A DNA stretch of 64,000 bases from Ramlibacter algicola (GCF_016641735.1 NZ_JAEDAO010000001.1:2914001-2978000), one strand, 5' to 3'. Positions 51,151-59,691 are shown, numbered from the stretch's first letter. A program made the numbers and translations. The notes: generated by a model not told the origin, from the sequence alone.

Positions 51151-51603
51151 ATGACAATCCCTGCGATGACCACCCCCCAAGCCGCGGCCATGCCGCCGTT
51201 CCACCTCGCCTTCCCCGTGCACGATCTCGCCGAGGCGCGCCGGTTCTACGGCGGACTCCTGGGCTGCCCCGAGGGCCGCAGCTCGCCGGACTGGATCGAC
51301 TTCAACTTCCACGGCCACCAGATCGTGGCGCACCTCGCGCCCGACGAGTGCAACTTCAGCGCGGTGAGCGCGGTGGACGGCCACGGCGTGCCCGTGCGCC
51401 ACTTCGGTGTCGTGCTGTCGATGGCCCAGTGGCACGAGATGGCCGACAAGCTGCGCTCCGCGGGCACCGAGTTCGTGATCGAACCCTACATCCGCTTCAA
51501 GGGCGAGGTCGGCGAGCAGGCCACGATGTTCTTCCGCGATCCGTCGGGCAACGCGATCGAGCTCAAGGCGTTCGCCAACCTCGAGTCGCTGTTCGCCAAG
51601 TAG
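51151..51603 (+). CDS. VOC-superfamily glyoxalase/dioxygenase-like protein
   Basis: 150 residues from ATG 51151 (ATG 51166 also possible). [27 protein letters not shown] opens with a metal-ligand His. [12 protein letters not shown] gives the second, and [23 protein letters not shown] the Glu ligand and the family C-terminus. Resembles the VOC proteins annotated as glyoxalase-like. Twelve bases after the ATPase gene, so the last gene of the island's operon. Confidence 0.88.
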   Translation: MTIPAMTTPQAAAMPPFHLAFPVHDLAEARRFYGGLLGCPEGRSSPDWIDFNFHGHQIVAHLAPDECNFSAVSAVDGHGVPVRHFGVVLSMAQWHEMADKLRSAGTEFVIEPYIRFKGEVGEQATMFFRDPSGNAIELKAFANLESLFAK

Positions 51604-51637
51604 GCGGACAGGGTCGCGACCGGCGCGGCGCGCCGCT

Positions 51638-52411
51638 TCAGCGCGTCAACGTCATCAGCATGTCGGCATACCAGGCGCAGTTCAGGCCGAGCATGTCGTC
51701 CTCGACGCGATCGCGGTTACCCATGTCCATGCGTGACGAGTGCACACCCAGCAGGCGCCACGGCAGCGCGGCACCGAGCTGGTCGCAGCGCATGACGACC
51801 GGCGCACCGCTGGAGCCGCGGTGCATGCGGCCGTCGGTGAGGAAGTAGCCCAGGCCCTGGAAGCGGACCCCGAACGACGACGCGACGATGGCGTGGCGCA
51901 CGACCGGCAGGTGGTGCACGGTGTCGAAGAAGCCGAGCGGGAAGCCCGTCACGCGCAGCGACTGCCCCACTTCCACCCCGTCCGATGCCGAGGCCAGGTG
52001 GCGCGGTTCGAACGCGCTCACGGCCAGGTCGGCGGGCAGGTTGGCGGCGTCCAGCTCCAGCACGGCGATGTCCACCGGGCCGGCGGAGTCCTCGCCTTGC
52101 CGCCACACGGGCTGCCCTGACTGGTAGAGCAGCACGGAGTAGTTCACCACGCGGGTGAGGTTCGTGCGGTCGACGTGCAGGACCAGCTCGATGCGATCGG
52201 GATGGTGGCCGCTGACCTCGTCGCGCAGCACGTGGCTGCTGGTGACGACGAACAGCCGGCCGTCGCGCCGGAAGAAGAACCCCGTCGCGCCGGTCAGCAG
52301 CTGCTGGCCCTGGAAGGTCGACAGCCTGGTCGTCGTGAGCAGCAGTGGCTCGGCACCCACGGGTGCCGTCGCAGCGCTTGGCGCGCTAGGCGGCGACCCT
52401 GCGGTGTGCAT
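51638..52411 (-). CDS. Trypsin-like serine protease of a cold-shock operon
   Basis: 257 residues. Catalytic residues of the S1 fold: His60 (FFVVTSSHVL region), Asp114 (PVDIAVLEL) and Ser201 in RGSSGAPVV. No signal peptide is visible, so a cytoplasmic location is likely, unusual for this fold. The start at 52411 overlaps the upstream small gene by 26 bases; a GTG near 52360 would avoid the overlap. Last gene of a three-gene minus-strand unit with the cold-shock protein. Confidence 0.82.
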   Translation of the reverse strand: MHTAGSPPSAPSAATAPVGAEPLLLTTTRLSTFQGQQLLTGATGFFFRRDGRLFVVTSSHVLRDEVSGHHPDRIELVLHVDRTNLTRVVNYSVLLYQSGQPVWRQGEDSAGPVDIAVLELDAANLPADLAVSAFEPRHLASASDGVEVGQSLRVTGFPLGFFDTVHHLPVVRHAIVASSFGVRFQGLGYFLTDGRMHRGSSGAPVVMRCDQLGAALPWRLLGVHSSRMDMGNRDRVEDDMLGLNCAWYADMLMTLTR

Positions 52412-52646
52412 CGGTGACACCCTGGATCCAGCGCAGGCCTTCGGCGCGGGCGTAGGCCACGGCTTCGGGCACCGACAGGAACATGCGCGTGAGGCGCAGG
52501 ACACGGTCGGATGTGCCGCTGCCCGAGCCGGAGCGGATGGAGACCGAGCTGGCGAACCAGCCGTTGCCCAGGCACTTCACCAGCGGCGACACCAGGTACT
52601 TGCCCACCTGCTGCGGGGTGGCGTTCGCGAGGAGCGTGCCGTTCAT
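52386..52646 (-). CDS. Small hypothetical protein between cold-shock protein and protease
   Basis: 86 residues. [52 protein letters not shown] looks like a small beta-rich fold, then [19 protein letters not shown]. No family recognised. Starts inside the stop of the cold-shock gene (ATGA) and overlaps the protease gene, so it is probably translated with both. Confidence 0.68.
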   Translation of the reverse strand: MNGTLLANATPQQVGKYLVSPLVKCLGNGWFASSVSIRSGSGSGTSDRVLRLTRMFLSVPEAVAYARAEGLRWIQGVTDAHRRVAA

Positions 52647-52858
52647 TGCACCGCCCGGATGTTGGAAGCCTGCGGCCCGCGGGGACCCGGGGTCACGTCG
52701 AACTGGACGCGGGCGTTCTCGGCGAGCGACCTGAAGCCGTCGCCCTGGATCTCACGGAAATGCGCGAAGAGGTCCTCGCCGCCGCCATCGGGTGCGATGA
52801 ACCCGTAGCCCTTGCTGTCGTTGAACCACTTCACGGTTCCGGTCTGTGCTGTCGTCAT
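52643..52858 (-). CDS. Cold-shock protein (CspA family)
   Basis: 71-residue OB-fold RNA chaperone. RNP1 [11 protein letters not shown]2 DLFAHFREI, and [10 protein letters not shown] at the start. Binds single-stranded RNA/DNA; here the final strands [19 protein letters not shown] are typical. Its leader (52859 onward) is long and carries an inverted repeat. Translational coupling to the 86-residue protein and a protease is not a usual csp arrangement. Confidence 0.95.
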   Translation of the reverse strand: MTTAQTGTVKWFNDSKGYGFIAPDGGGEDLFAHFREIQGDGFRSLAENARVQFDVTPGPRGPQASNIRAVQ

Positions 52859-53191
52859 GGTCGATCACTTTCTGTCGAAGGTTGTTGGCACGCAGCGCTG
52901 CGCCGCGTGGTGCGACGCCAAGAAACCATCGGAGGGAAGAATCGACTACGGTCGTCGCCGCGGGGCGGGAGACAGGGGAAGAGAAAAACCTGGATGCGGA
53001 CTTGGGGAGCGTCGGCGCAGCCATGTTAACCCACATGGCTGCAGCGCGCCGGCCCGTCCGTGAATGAACCTGCTGGCGAGCCTCCCTCGGCTCCCGCGTC
53101 GAGCCGGCGTCCTACACGGCGCGGCCGTGCGCTGCCTGGGAAGGGCATGGCCGCCGGCCTCTCGGCGCCGACGACCACCGCCGTCGCAGCA
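52859..53191. other. Long leader of the cold-shock gene with an inverted repeat
   Basis: 333 bases without a gene between the minus-strand csp start and the end of the ADH gene. It should contain the csp promoter and a long 5' leader, as csp genes often have. A perfect eight-base inverted repeat, arms agccatgt/acatggct with a six-base spacer, lies at 53019-53040. No T-run follows it on the minus strand, so operator or RNA structure is more likely than a terminator. Confidence 0.5.
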
Positions 53192-54331
53192 TCACCCGTT
53201 CGGTGCCAGCGTGACCTTGGTCCAGCCGTCGTTGCGCGCGTCGAAGTTCTTGTACGCGTCGGGCGCCTGCTCCAGCGGCAGCTCGTGCGACACGATCCAC
53301 GAGGGCTTGACCTTGTCCTGCTCGATCAGGCGGCTGAGATAGCGGTTGTAGGCCTTCACGGGGCACTGGCCGGTGCCCAGCTTCTGGCCCTTGAACCAGA
53401 ACATGCCGAAGTCGAACGCCATCTGCCCGCGCTGCTGCAGCTTCTCCTTGCCGTTCGGATCCATCGGCACGAACACCCCCACGCACCCAATGTGGCCGGT
53501 GAACTTCACCGCATGCACCAGGTTGTTCATGGTGAGGTTGGGCACTTCCTCCTGGTGCTTGTTGCAGCACTGGTAGCCCACGCACTCGCAGCCGCAGTCC
53601 GCGCCGCGGCCGCCGGTGAGTTCCATCACGCGCTCGATGCCGCCGCCCTCGGTGTCGTCGATGGCCACCGCGCCGATCTTCTCGGCCAGCGCCAGCCGGT
53701 CCTTGTGCGTGTCCACCACCATCACGAGGCTCGCGCCCTTGACCTGTGCGGACAGCGCGGCCATCAGCCCGACAGGGCCGGCGCCGTAGATCACCACCGA
53801 GCGGCCGGGCTGCACCTGCGCCATTTCGGTGGCGTGGTAGCCGGTCGGGAAGATGTCGGACAGCATCACGTAATCGTTCTGCTTGTCCACGGCATCGCGC
53901 GGCAGGATGAGCGCGTTGTAGTCGGCGTAAGGCACGCGCAGCAGTTCCGCCTGGCCCCCGGCGTAGGGCCCCATGTCGGCGAAGCCGTAGGCGGCGCCGG
54001 CGAGCCCCGGGTTGCATGTCAGGCAGTAGTTGCTCAGCCCGCGCTCGCAGTTCTCGCAAAAGCCACAGCCGATGTTGAACGGCAGCGACACCATGTCGCC
54101 GACCTTCACGCGGTCCACGGCCTTTCCGACCTCGATCACCTCGCCCACGTTCTCGTGCCCAAGGATGCGGCCCGGCTTCATGTCCGTGCGGCCTTCGTAC
54201 ATGTGCAGGTCCGAGCCGCAGATGTTGGTGCGGGTGATGCGCACCAGCGCATCGGTCGCGCGCTCGATGCGCGCGTCGGGCACGTTGTCCACGCTGACCT
54301 CGCGCGGGCCCTTGTAGACGAGGGCTTTCAT
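53192..54331 (-). CDS. Zinc alcohol dehydrogenase, glutathione-independent formaldehyde dehydrogenase-like
   Basis: 379 residues. TRTNICGSDLHMYEGRTDMKPGRILGHENVGEVIEVG (catalytic zinc Cys/His), CGFCENCERGLSNYCLTCNPG (structural zinc) and GAAYGFADMGPYAGGQAELLRVPYADYNALIL match the FdhA pattern of Pseudomonas putida. VIYGAGPVGLMAALSAQVKGA is the NAD fold. CECVGYQCCNKHQEE has several extra Cys. It oxidises formaldehyde or another aldehyde without glutathione. Overlaps the hemerythrin gene (ATGA). Confidence 0.85.
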   Translation of the reverse strand: MKALVYKGPREVSVDNVPDARIERATDALVRITRTNICGSDLHMYEGRTDMKPGRILGHENVGEVIEVGKAVDRVKVGDMVSLPFNIGCGFCENCERGLSNYCLTCNPGLAGAAYGFADMGPYAGGQAELLRVPYADYNALILPRDAVDKQNDYVMLSDIFPTGYHATEMAQVQPGRSVVIYGAGPVGLMAALSAQVKGASLVMVVDTHKDRLALAEKIGAVAIDDTEGGGIERVMELTGGRGADCGCECVGYQCCNKHQEEVPNLTMNNLVHAVKFTGHIGCVGVFVPMDPNGKEKLQQRGQMAFDFGMFWFKGQKLGTGQCPVKAYNRYLSRLIEQDKVKPSWIVSHELPLEQAPDAYKNFDARNDGWTKVTLAPNG

Positions 54332-54834
54332 GCCGGCACCTTCTTCTTCCCCGCCGGCGCAGGCGCAGGCGCTCCGGTTTGCAGTTCCTTCTTGCGCGCG
54401 TAGAGCTGCGGCACCATGCCGCGCAAGTCGGCCGTGGAGTAGCGCGCCTTCAGGAAGATCTGCTCGCGCTCTTCCATCACGTGGTCCATGATCGACATGA
54501 ACAGCTGCTGGACCATGTCGTCGTAGGCGGCGTCGTTCGGCGCCATGCGCCGGATACGCGCAATGAGCTCCTTGGCCTCGGCGTGCTCGAGCAGCGCCTC
54601 GTCCATCAGGGCGTCGTCGCCGATGGCCTCGCGCACGGCCGGGTAGAAGATCTCCTCTTCGATCTGCGTGTGCACGCTCAGGTCCTGGCAGATCTTGGCC
54701 GCCAGCGTCCGTTTGGCCTCCGACGGCGCACCGTCCTGGCTCATGGCCTTGTAGTCGAGGAACATCTTCTGCGCGAGCTTGTGGTCGGCGTCCAGCAAGT
54801 CGACGGCGTCCGGGTAGGACAGGGTTGCACTCAT
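54328..54834 (-). CDS. Hemerythrin-like (HHE) domain protein
   Basis: 168 residues, four-helix bundle with di-iron ligands: His18 in DLLDADHK, VHTQIEEEIFYPAV (His and Glu), LLEHAEAK, and MDHVMEEREQIF. Pro/Ala/Lys tail (APAPAPAGKKK). Senses or stores O2/NO or iron. It is coupled by ATGA to the formaldehyde-dehydrogenase-like gene, so the two functions may be linked (oxidative or aldehyde stress). Confidence 0.9.
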   Translation of the reverse strand: MSATLSYPDAVDLLDADHKLAQKMFLDYKAMSQDGAPSEAKRTLAAKICQDLSVHTQIEEEIFYPAVREAIGDDALMDEALLEHAEAKELIARIRRMAPNDAAYDDMVQQLFMSIMDHVMEEREQIFLKARYSTADLRGMVPQLYARKKELQTGAPAPAPAGKKKVPA

Positions 54835-55035
54835 ACACGCTCCTAAGGTGGAACGTGCAGTCTGCGATCGGGCGAGGCGCGCGGACTACAGCGACGACGA
54901 CGTGCGGCCGTGCGACCGCGCCTGCGACGAGGACGGGGCGCGGCCGGGCGGAAGGCTGCCGGCCGCAACGCCGTCGGGCAAGCCGATGGCGGCGTGTTCG
55001 CTGCGCTCAGCCCGGCGCGAGGTGGGTCGCCACCG

Positions 55036-55509
55036 CTAGCCGGACGCGCCGCCGGCTCCCTTTTTCGTGCGGTCGCGGCCGCGCGGCACCGCATGCAGCA
55101 GCGACCGCAAGGCGGTCGCGTCCTCGGCGCCGAAGTGCTTCTCGAAGGAGGCTTGGGCGCTTCGCCAGTGCGGGCGCGCGGCCTTGAGCTTGTCGCGCCC
55201 GGCAGGCGTCAGTGTGAGGTCCTTGCGGCGGCGGTCGTCCTGGCCCGGCACGATCTCGACGAGCCCGTCACGCTCCAGCGGCACCAGGTTGCGCGTGAGG
55301 GTCGTCCGGTCCATCACCATGGCCTGCGCCAGCGCGGCCAGCCCCACCGGACCGAGCCGATCCAGGTGCGACAGCACGCCGAACTGGCTGGAGGTGAGCC
55401 CGACCTCGGCCAGGTGCTGGTCGTACAGCTGCGTGATCCAGCGCCCGGCCTGCCGCACGGCCAGTGAATAGCACGGGTGTGGCGCCCGTTCCACGTCGCG
55501 CTCAGCCAT
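55036..55509 (-). CDS. MarR-family regulator divergent from the MATE gene
   Basis: 157 residues. Winged helix: SSQFGVLSHLDRLGPVGLAALAQAMVMDRTTLTRNLVPLERDGLVEIVPGQDDRRRKDLTLTPAGRDKL, the DxRxR wing included. C-terminal Lys/Gly-rich tail. Divergent from the MATE efflux gene with a 109-base gap holding two palindromes, so it very likely represses both. The 54835-55035 gap behind it shows no gene. Confidence 0.92.
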   Translation of the reverse strand: MAERDVERAPHPCYSLAVRQAGRWITQLYDQHLAEVGLTSSQFGVLSHLDRLGPVGLAALAQAMVMDRTTLTRNLVPLERDGLVEIVPGQDDRRRKDLTLTPAGRDKLKAARPHWRSAQASFEKHFGAEDATALRSLLHAVPRGRDRTKKGAGGASG

Positions 55510-55547
55510 GGCGCTCCCCTTCGCGCATCAGGGTGTCCTGCAGACAT

Positions 55548-55596
55548 GTGCACATGCACGTATTATCGCGCCCAAACCGAAACGTGCATATGCACG
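55548..55596. promoter_or_regulatory. Two palindromic MarR operator candidates
   Basis: Two sites in the marR/MATE gap share the core TGCAyATGCA. One is gtgcacatgcac at 55548-55559, and the other is the perfect palindrome cgtgcatatgcacg at 55583-55596. Dyad centres are 36 bases apart. The second site is 22 bases before the MATE ATG, where it would block the promoter or ribosome access. Confidence 0.7.
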
Positions 55597-55618
55597 CACC
55601 AGATCCCCGGAGATCCCG

Positions 55619-57040
55619 ATGTCCCAGCCCGGCACCCCGACCGTCGACCCGCGCACGCGGCGCTTGCTCGAAGCCCCCATCGTCCCGCTGCTGCTGCGCA
55701 TGGCGGCGCCCAACGTTCTGGTGCTGGTCGCTCAGTCGGCCGCCGGCCTGATCGAGACCTACTTCATCGGCCGGCTCGGCGTCGATGCCCTGGGCGGCGT
55801 GGCGCTCGTGTTCCCGGTCGTGATGCTGATGCAGATGCTCTCCGGCGGCGCCATCGGCGGCGGCATTTCGGCGTCGATCGCCCGCGCGCTCGGCGGCCGG
55901 CGCAACGACGAGGCGGACGACCTCGCGCTGCATGCGATCGCGATCGCAGTCACCTTCGGGCTGTTGTCGACGGCAGTTGCCTGGCTCGGCGGCGCTGCCC
56001 TGTATGCGCGCATGGGCGGCAGCGGCGAGTCGCTGCGCGTGGCGCTCACCTACTCGGGCTGGGTGTTCGGCGGCGCGACGCTGGTGTGGGTCTTCAATGC
56101 ATTGGCGTCCGTGCTGCGCGGCACGGGCAACATGGCGCTCCCCGCTACCGTCACGCTGGTAGGCACCCTCGCGCTGGTGCCGCTGTCGCCGGCGTTGATC
56201 TTCGGCTTCGGTCCCCTGCCCGCGCTGGGCGTGGCCGGTGGCGCGATCGCCCTGCTCATTTACTACGCCGCCGGCGTCGCATGGCTGGTGTGGGCCGTGG
56301 CCAGCGGCCGCAACGTCGTGCGGCCGCGCTGGCGCGGGTTCCGGCTGCGCCGTGCCCCGCTCGCCGGCATCCTGAAGATCGGCCTCGCGGGCGCGATCTC
56401 GACGGTCGCCACGAACGTGAGCATCGCGGTCGCGACCGGCCTGGCGGGCCAGGTGGGCACGGCCGCCATCGCGGGCTACGGCACCGCGTCGCGGCTCGAG
56501 TACCTGCTGGTGCCGCTGGTGTTCGGGCTCGGCGCCCCGCTGGTCGTGCTGGTCGGCACCTGCATCGGCGCCGGCCAGCGCGATCGCGCACTGCGCGCGA
56601 CCTGGATCGGCGCCGCCATCGCGGGCGCGCTCGCGGAAACCATCGGCGTGCTGGCCACGCTCTTTCCCGAACCGTGGATGCGCCTGTTCACGAACGACGC
56701 CGGCGCCGTTGCTGCCGGCACGGACTACCTGCACATCGTCGCGCCGACCTACGGCTTCTTCGGCATCGCCTTGCTGCTGTACTTCGCCTCGCAGGGCGCG
56801 GGACGCCTGCTCTGGCCGGTGCTGGGGAACATCGCGCGGCTTGTCGTCGCTGCCGCCGGCGGCTGGCTGGCCCTTCGCGCGGGCTGGGGCCTCGTCGGCG
56901 TGTTCGCTGCCCAGGCCGCTGCGCTGGTCGTCTACGGCGCCATCAATGCCGGGTCCATCGCCGCCGGGGCCTGGTTCGGCCAGCCGGTGTGGCGCCGTCC
57001 CGCCCCCGTTCGTTCACCAGGAGTGCTCCATGAAGCTTGA
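55619..57040 (+). CDS. MATE-family multidrug efflux transporter
   Basis: 473 residues, about twelve helices in two bundles. PIVPLLLRMAAPNVLVLVAQSAAGLIETYFIGRLGVDALGGVAL is the classical NorM-type start. The second bundle opens LAGILKIGLAGAISTVATNVSIAVATG, and GYGTASRLEYLLVPLVFGLGAPLVVLVGTCIGAGQRDRA mirrors the first. Uses H+ or Na+ to export cationic drugs. Regulated by the divergent MarR protein; overlaps the next SDR by 11 bases. Confidence 0.93.
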   Translation: MSQPGTPTVDPRTRRLLEAPIVPLLLRMAAPNVLVLVAQSAAGLIETYFIGRLGVDALGGVALVFPVVMLMQMLSGGAIGGGISASIARALGGRRNDEADDLALHAIAIAVTFGLLSTAVAWLGGAALYARMGGSGESLRVALTYSGWVFGGATLVWVFNALASVLRGTGNMALPATVTLVGTLALVPLSPALIFGFGPLPALGVAGGAIALLIYYAAGVAWLVWAVASGRNVVRPRWRGFRLRRAPLAGILKIGLAGAISTVATNVSIAVATGLAGQVGTAAIAGYGTASRLEYLLVPLVFGLGAPLVVLVGTCIGAGQRDRALRATWIGAAIAGALAETIGVLATLFPEPWMRLFTNDAGAVAAGTDYLHIVAPTYGFFGIALLLYFASQGAGRLLWPVLGNIARLVVAAAGGWLALRAGWGLVGVFAAQAAALVVYGAINAGSIAAGAWFGQPVWRRPAPVRSPGVLHEA

Positions 57041-57728
57041 AGATGCCGTCGTCCTCGTCACCGGTGCCAATCGCGGCATCGGCCTCGCCTTCGCCCGCGC
57101 GGCGCTCGCCCGCGGTGCGCGCAAGGTCTATGCTGGTGTGCGCGACCCGTCGCGAGTCGACGTTCCCGGCGTCCAGCCGATTCGGCTGGACGTCACCAGC
57201 GACACCGACGTGGCCGCGGCCGTGGCCGCCTGCGGCGACGTGTCGATCGTCGTCAACAACGCCGGCATCGCCACGTTCGGCGGCGTCATGGTGGACGGCA
57301 GTCTGCAATCCGCGCGCGAGCAGATGGAAGTGAACTACTTCGGGCTGCTGCGCATGAGCCAGGCCTTCGCGCCCGTGCTGGCCCGCAACGGCGGCGGCGC
57401 GCTCGTGAACGTGCTGTCCGTCGCCAGCTGGATCAACCGGCCCACGCTTGGTGTGTACGGCTCGACCAAGTCGGCGGCCTGGGGCCTGACCAACTCCCTG
57501 CGCCACGAGCTGCGCGAGCACGGCACCCAGGTGCTGGGCGCGCATTTCGGGTTCGTCGACACCGACCTCACGCGCGGCATCGACGCGCCCAAGTCCACGC
57601 CGGACGCGATTGCCGCCCGCGTGCTCGATGCCCTGGAAGCCGGCGCCGAAGAGGCCCTGGCCGACGAGATCACCCTGCAGGTCAAGCGCGGGCTCTCGGC
57701 CGACCCGGGCGTCTACATGAAAGCCTGA
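57030..57728 (+). CDS. SDR family oxidoreductase
   Basis: 232-residue classical SDR. VTGANRGIGLAFARAALARGA, LDVTSDTDV, VVNNAGIATFGG, NVLSVASWINR, and YGSTKSAAWGL (Tyr/Lys). Best resembles the short SDRs that follow efflux or quinone-reductase genes. CACCAGGAG precedes ATG 57030. Cotranscribed with the MATE pump; may reduce the toxic substrate (for example a carbonyl) that the pump exports. Confidence 0.9.
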   Translation: MKLEDAVVLVTGANRGIGLAFARAALARGARKVYAGVRDPSRVDVPGVQPIRLDVTSDTDVAAAVAACGDVSIVVNNAGIATFGGVMVDGSLQSAREQMEVNYFGLLRMSQAFAPVLARNGGGALVNVLSVASWINRPTLGVYGSTKSAAWGLTNSLRHELREHGTQVLGAHFGFVDTDLTRGIDAPKSTPDAIAARVLDALEAGAEEALADEITLQVKRGLSADPGVYMKA

Positions 57729-57782
57729 TCGGCTGACCGACGTGGCGGCGCGTCGCTGGGGAGCCCGATCGCCCGGGCAGGC

Positions 57783-58175
57783 TCACCCCGGCCGGTAGAC
57801 CGCGCAGAGCTTGTTGCCGTCCGGATCGCGCACGTAGGCCATGTGCGCGGCGCCGGGCTTGCTGTCGCGCGGGCCGGGCGCGCCTTCGATCGACGTACCG
57901 CCTTGCGCGACCGCCGTGTCGTGGAACTGCTGCAACTGCTCGGCCGACTTGCACTTGAAGCCGATGGTGCCGCCGTTGGCATGGGTCGCCGGCTGGCCGT
58001 CGATCGGCTGGGTCACGCCGAACGTGCTGCCCTCGTGGCGGTAGAACAGCCGCGCCTGGCCGGTCCCGTTCACGTTGCGCACGGGTTCTCCGGCGCCCAG
58101 CACGCCGAGCACGGCGTCGTAGAAGCGCTTGGCCCGCTCGATGTCGTTGGTGCCGACCATCACGTGGTTCAACAT
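57783..58175 (-). CDS. VOC-family protein (glyoxalase-like)
   Basis: 130 residues. LNHVMVGTNDIERAKRFYDAVLGVLGAGEP, GQARLFYRHEGSTFGVTQPIDGQPATHANGGTIGFKCKSAEQ, and AHMAYVRDPDGNKLCAVYR give the paired beta-alpha-beta modules of the VOC fold. Metal ligands are His4 and possibly Glu replaced by Cys near the end (KLCAVY), so metal binding is uncertain. Stands alone after the SDR gene. Confidence 0.85.
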   Translation of the reverse strand: MLNHVMVGTNDIERAKRFYDAVLGVLGAGEPVRNVNGTGQARLFYRHEGSTFGVTQPIDGQPATHANGGTIGFKCKSAEQLQQFHDTAVAQGGTSIEGAPGPRDSKPGAAHMAYVRDPDGNKLCAVYRPG

Positions 58176-58575
58176 GTCTCGCTCTTTCTTCGTTGGATCC
58201 GATCGCCAGCGGGGTGCGGGCCGCGGGAGTCTACGCTGGCGTGACGGGAGGAACGTGCAGAGCCAGGGCCGGCGCGTTCAACGTCCTTCGACGAAAGCGG
58301 CGCGTCCAAGGGCCCGGGCCGCCCCGAGCCCGATGCGCGCGCACGGACCGCGATCCACAAGCTCCCCGGGGAAGGCAAGAGGATGTCGGCGCGGCGGAAC
58401 CTTCCCTCCGGCCCCCTCGGTGGCTCGGGTCGCAAGTCGAACGTGCCGCGCTCGTCGTGAGCGGCACCGCGGAGTGCTGGCCGCTTCCGCGGCCCTGCGC
58501 CCCCATGCTCGCGTTCGCGCAGGCCGATCTGTGGCGCCCCAGGGCATCACGGCGGATTGAGCGCCGTCAGGCGCC
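58176..58575. other. Intergenic stretch without a convincing gene
   Basis: 400 bases between the VOC start and the OYE end. Frames exist on both strands, but all have skewed Arg/Pro/Ala composition, lack a ribosome site, and overlap each other. Nothing further recognised. Confidence 0.5.
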
Positions 58576-59691
58576 CTACCGCTGCCCGTAGTGCGCCCCC
58601 TCGAACAAATCCTTCAACTCCCGCGGCTGGCATCGCCAGTACTGCTTCGGCGCGGTGACGTGCGCGCCCAGCTTGGCGGCGGCATGCCAGGGCCAGCGCG
58701 GGTCATAGAGCATCGCGCGCGCCATCGCGATCGCGTCGGCGTCGCCACGCTGCAGGATCTCCTGCGCCTGCTCGGCCTCGGTGATCAGGCCGACGGCCAC
58801 GGTCGGCAGGCCCACGGCCTCCTTCACCTGCCTGGCGAAGCCGACCTGGTACCCAGGCCCGAGCGCGATCTTCTGGTGCGGTGACACGCCGCCGCTGGAC
58901 ACGTGCATCGCCGCGCAGCCGCGCGCCTTGAGTTCGCGGCCGAGGGCGATCGTGCTCTCGACGTCCCAGCCGCCCGGCACCCAGTCGGTGGCGGAGACGC
59001 GCACCCACACCGGCTTGCCGGCCGGGAACGCGGCACGCACGGCCTCGAACACCTCCAGCGGGAACCGCATGCGGTTCTGCAGGCTGCCGCCATACGCGTC
59101 GGTGCGCTGGTTGGCCACCGGGGAAAGGAACTGGTGCATCAGGTAGCCGTGCGCGCAGTGCAGCTCGATGCCGTCGACGCCCAGGCGCGCGGCGCGCTGG
59201 GTGGCTTGCACGAAGGCGTCGCGCACCCGTGCGAGGCCAGCGGCGTCGAGGGCGATGGGCGCGTGTTCGCCCTCCGCATGCGGCACGGCGGACGGTGCTT
59301 CGGTCAGCCAGCCTTGCGGTTCGTCCGGCGCGATCTGGGCGCCACCGTCCCACGGCGCGCGGCTCGATCCCTTGCGACCCGCGTGGCTCAACTGGATCGC
59401 GACCGGGATCGGCGAGTGCGCGCGGATCCCCGCCAGCACGCGGGCGAGCGCCGCCTCGTTCGCATCCGAGTACAGCCCCAGGTCCTGCGGCGAGATGCGG
59501 CCGACGTCCGAGACGGCGGTCGCCTCGGTGATCAGCAGCCCGGCGCCGGACAGCGCCAGGTGGCCGAGGTGGATCAGGTGCCAATCGGTGGCGCTGCCCT
59601 CCTCGGCCGAGTATTGGCACATGGGGGCGACGACGATGCGGTTTGGAAGGCGCAGCGTGCCCAGTTGGAGCGGATCGAACAACTTGGTCAT
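58576..59691 (-). CDS. Old Yellow Enzyme family NADH:flavin oxidoreductase (YqjM/NamA type)
   Basis: 371 residues, FMN TIM barrel. RLPNRIVVAPMCQYSAEEGSATDWHLIHLG with Cys25 is the YqjM-type signature. QLSHAGRKGSSRAPW, DGIELHCAHGYLMHQFLSPVANQRTDAYGGS and PTVAVGLITEAEQAQEILQRGDADAIAMARAMLYDPRWPW follow. Reduces alpha,beta-unsaturated carbonyls and nitro compounds. Monocistronic; the next gene on the minus strand is the end of the livF unit. Confidence 0.93.
   Translation of the reverse strand: MTKLFDPLQLGTLRLPNRIVVAPMCQYSAEEGSATDWHLIHLGHLALSGAGLLITEATAVSDVGRISPQDLGLYSDANEAALARVLAGIRAHSPIPVAIQLSHAGRKGSSRAPWDGGAQIAPDEPQGWLTEAPSAVPHAEGEHAPIALDAAGLARVRDAFVQATQRAARLGVDGIELHCAHGYLMHQFLSPVANQRTDAYGGSLQNRMRFPLEVFEAVRAAFPAGKPVWVRVSATDWVPGGWDVESTIALGRELKARGCAAMHVSSGGVSPHQKIALGPGYQVGFARQVKEAVGLPTVAVGLITEAEQAQEILQRGDADAIAMARAMLYDPRWPWHAAAKLGAHVTAPKQYWRCQPRELKDLFEGAHYGQR

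Noticed and set aside
58193..58591. 132-codon frame in the gap after the VOC gene
   Set aside because: Arg/Pro-rich composition, no ribosome site, overlaps the OYE end, no domain.
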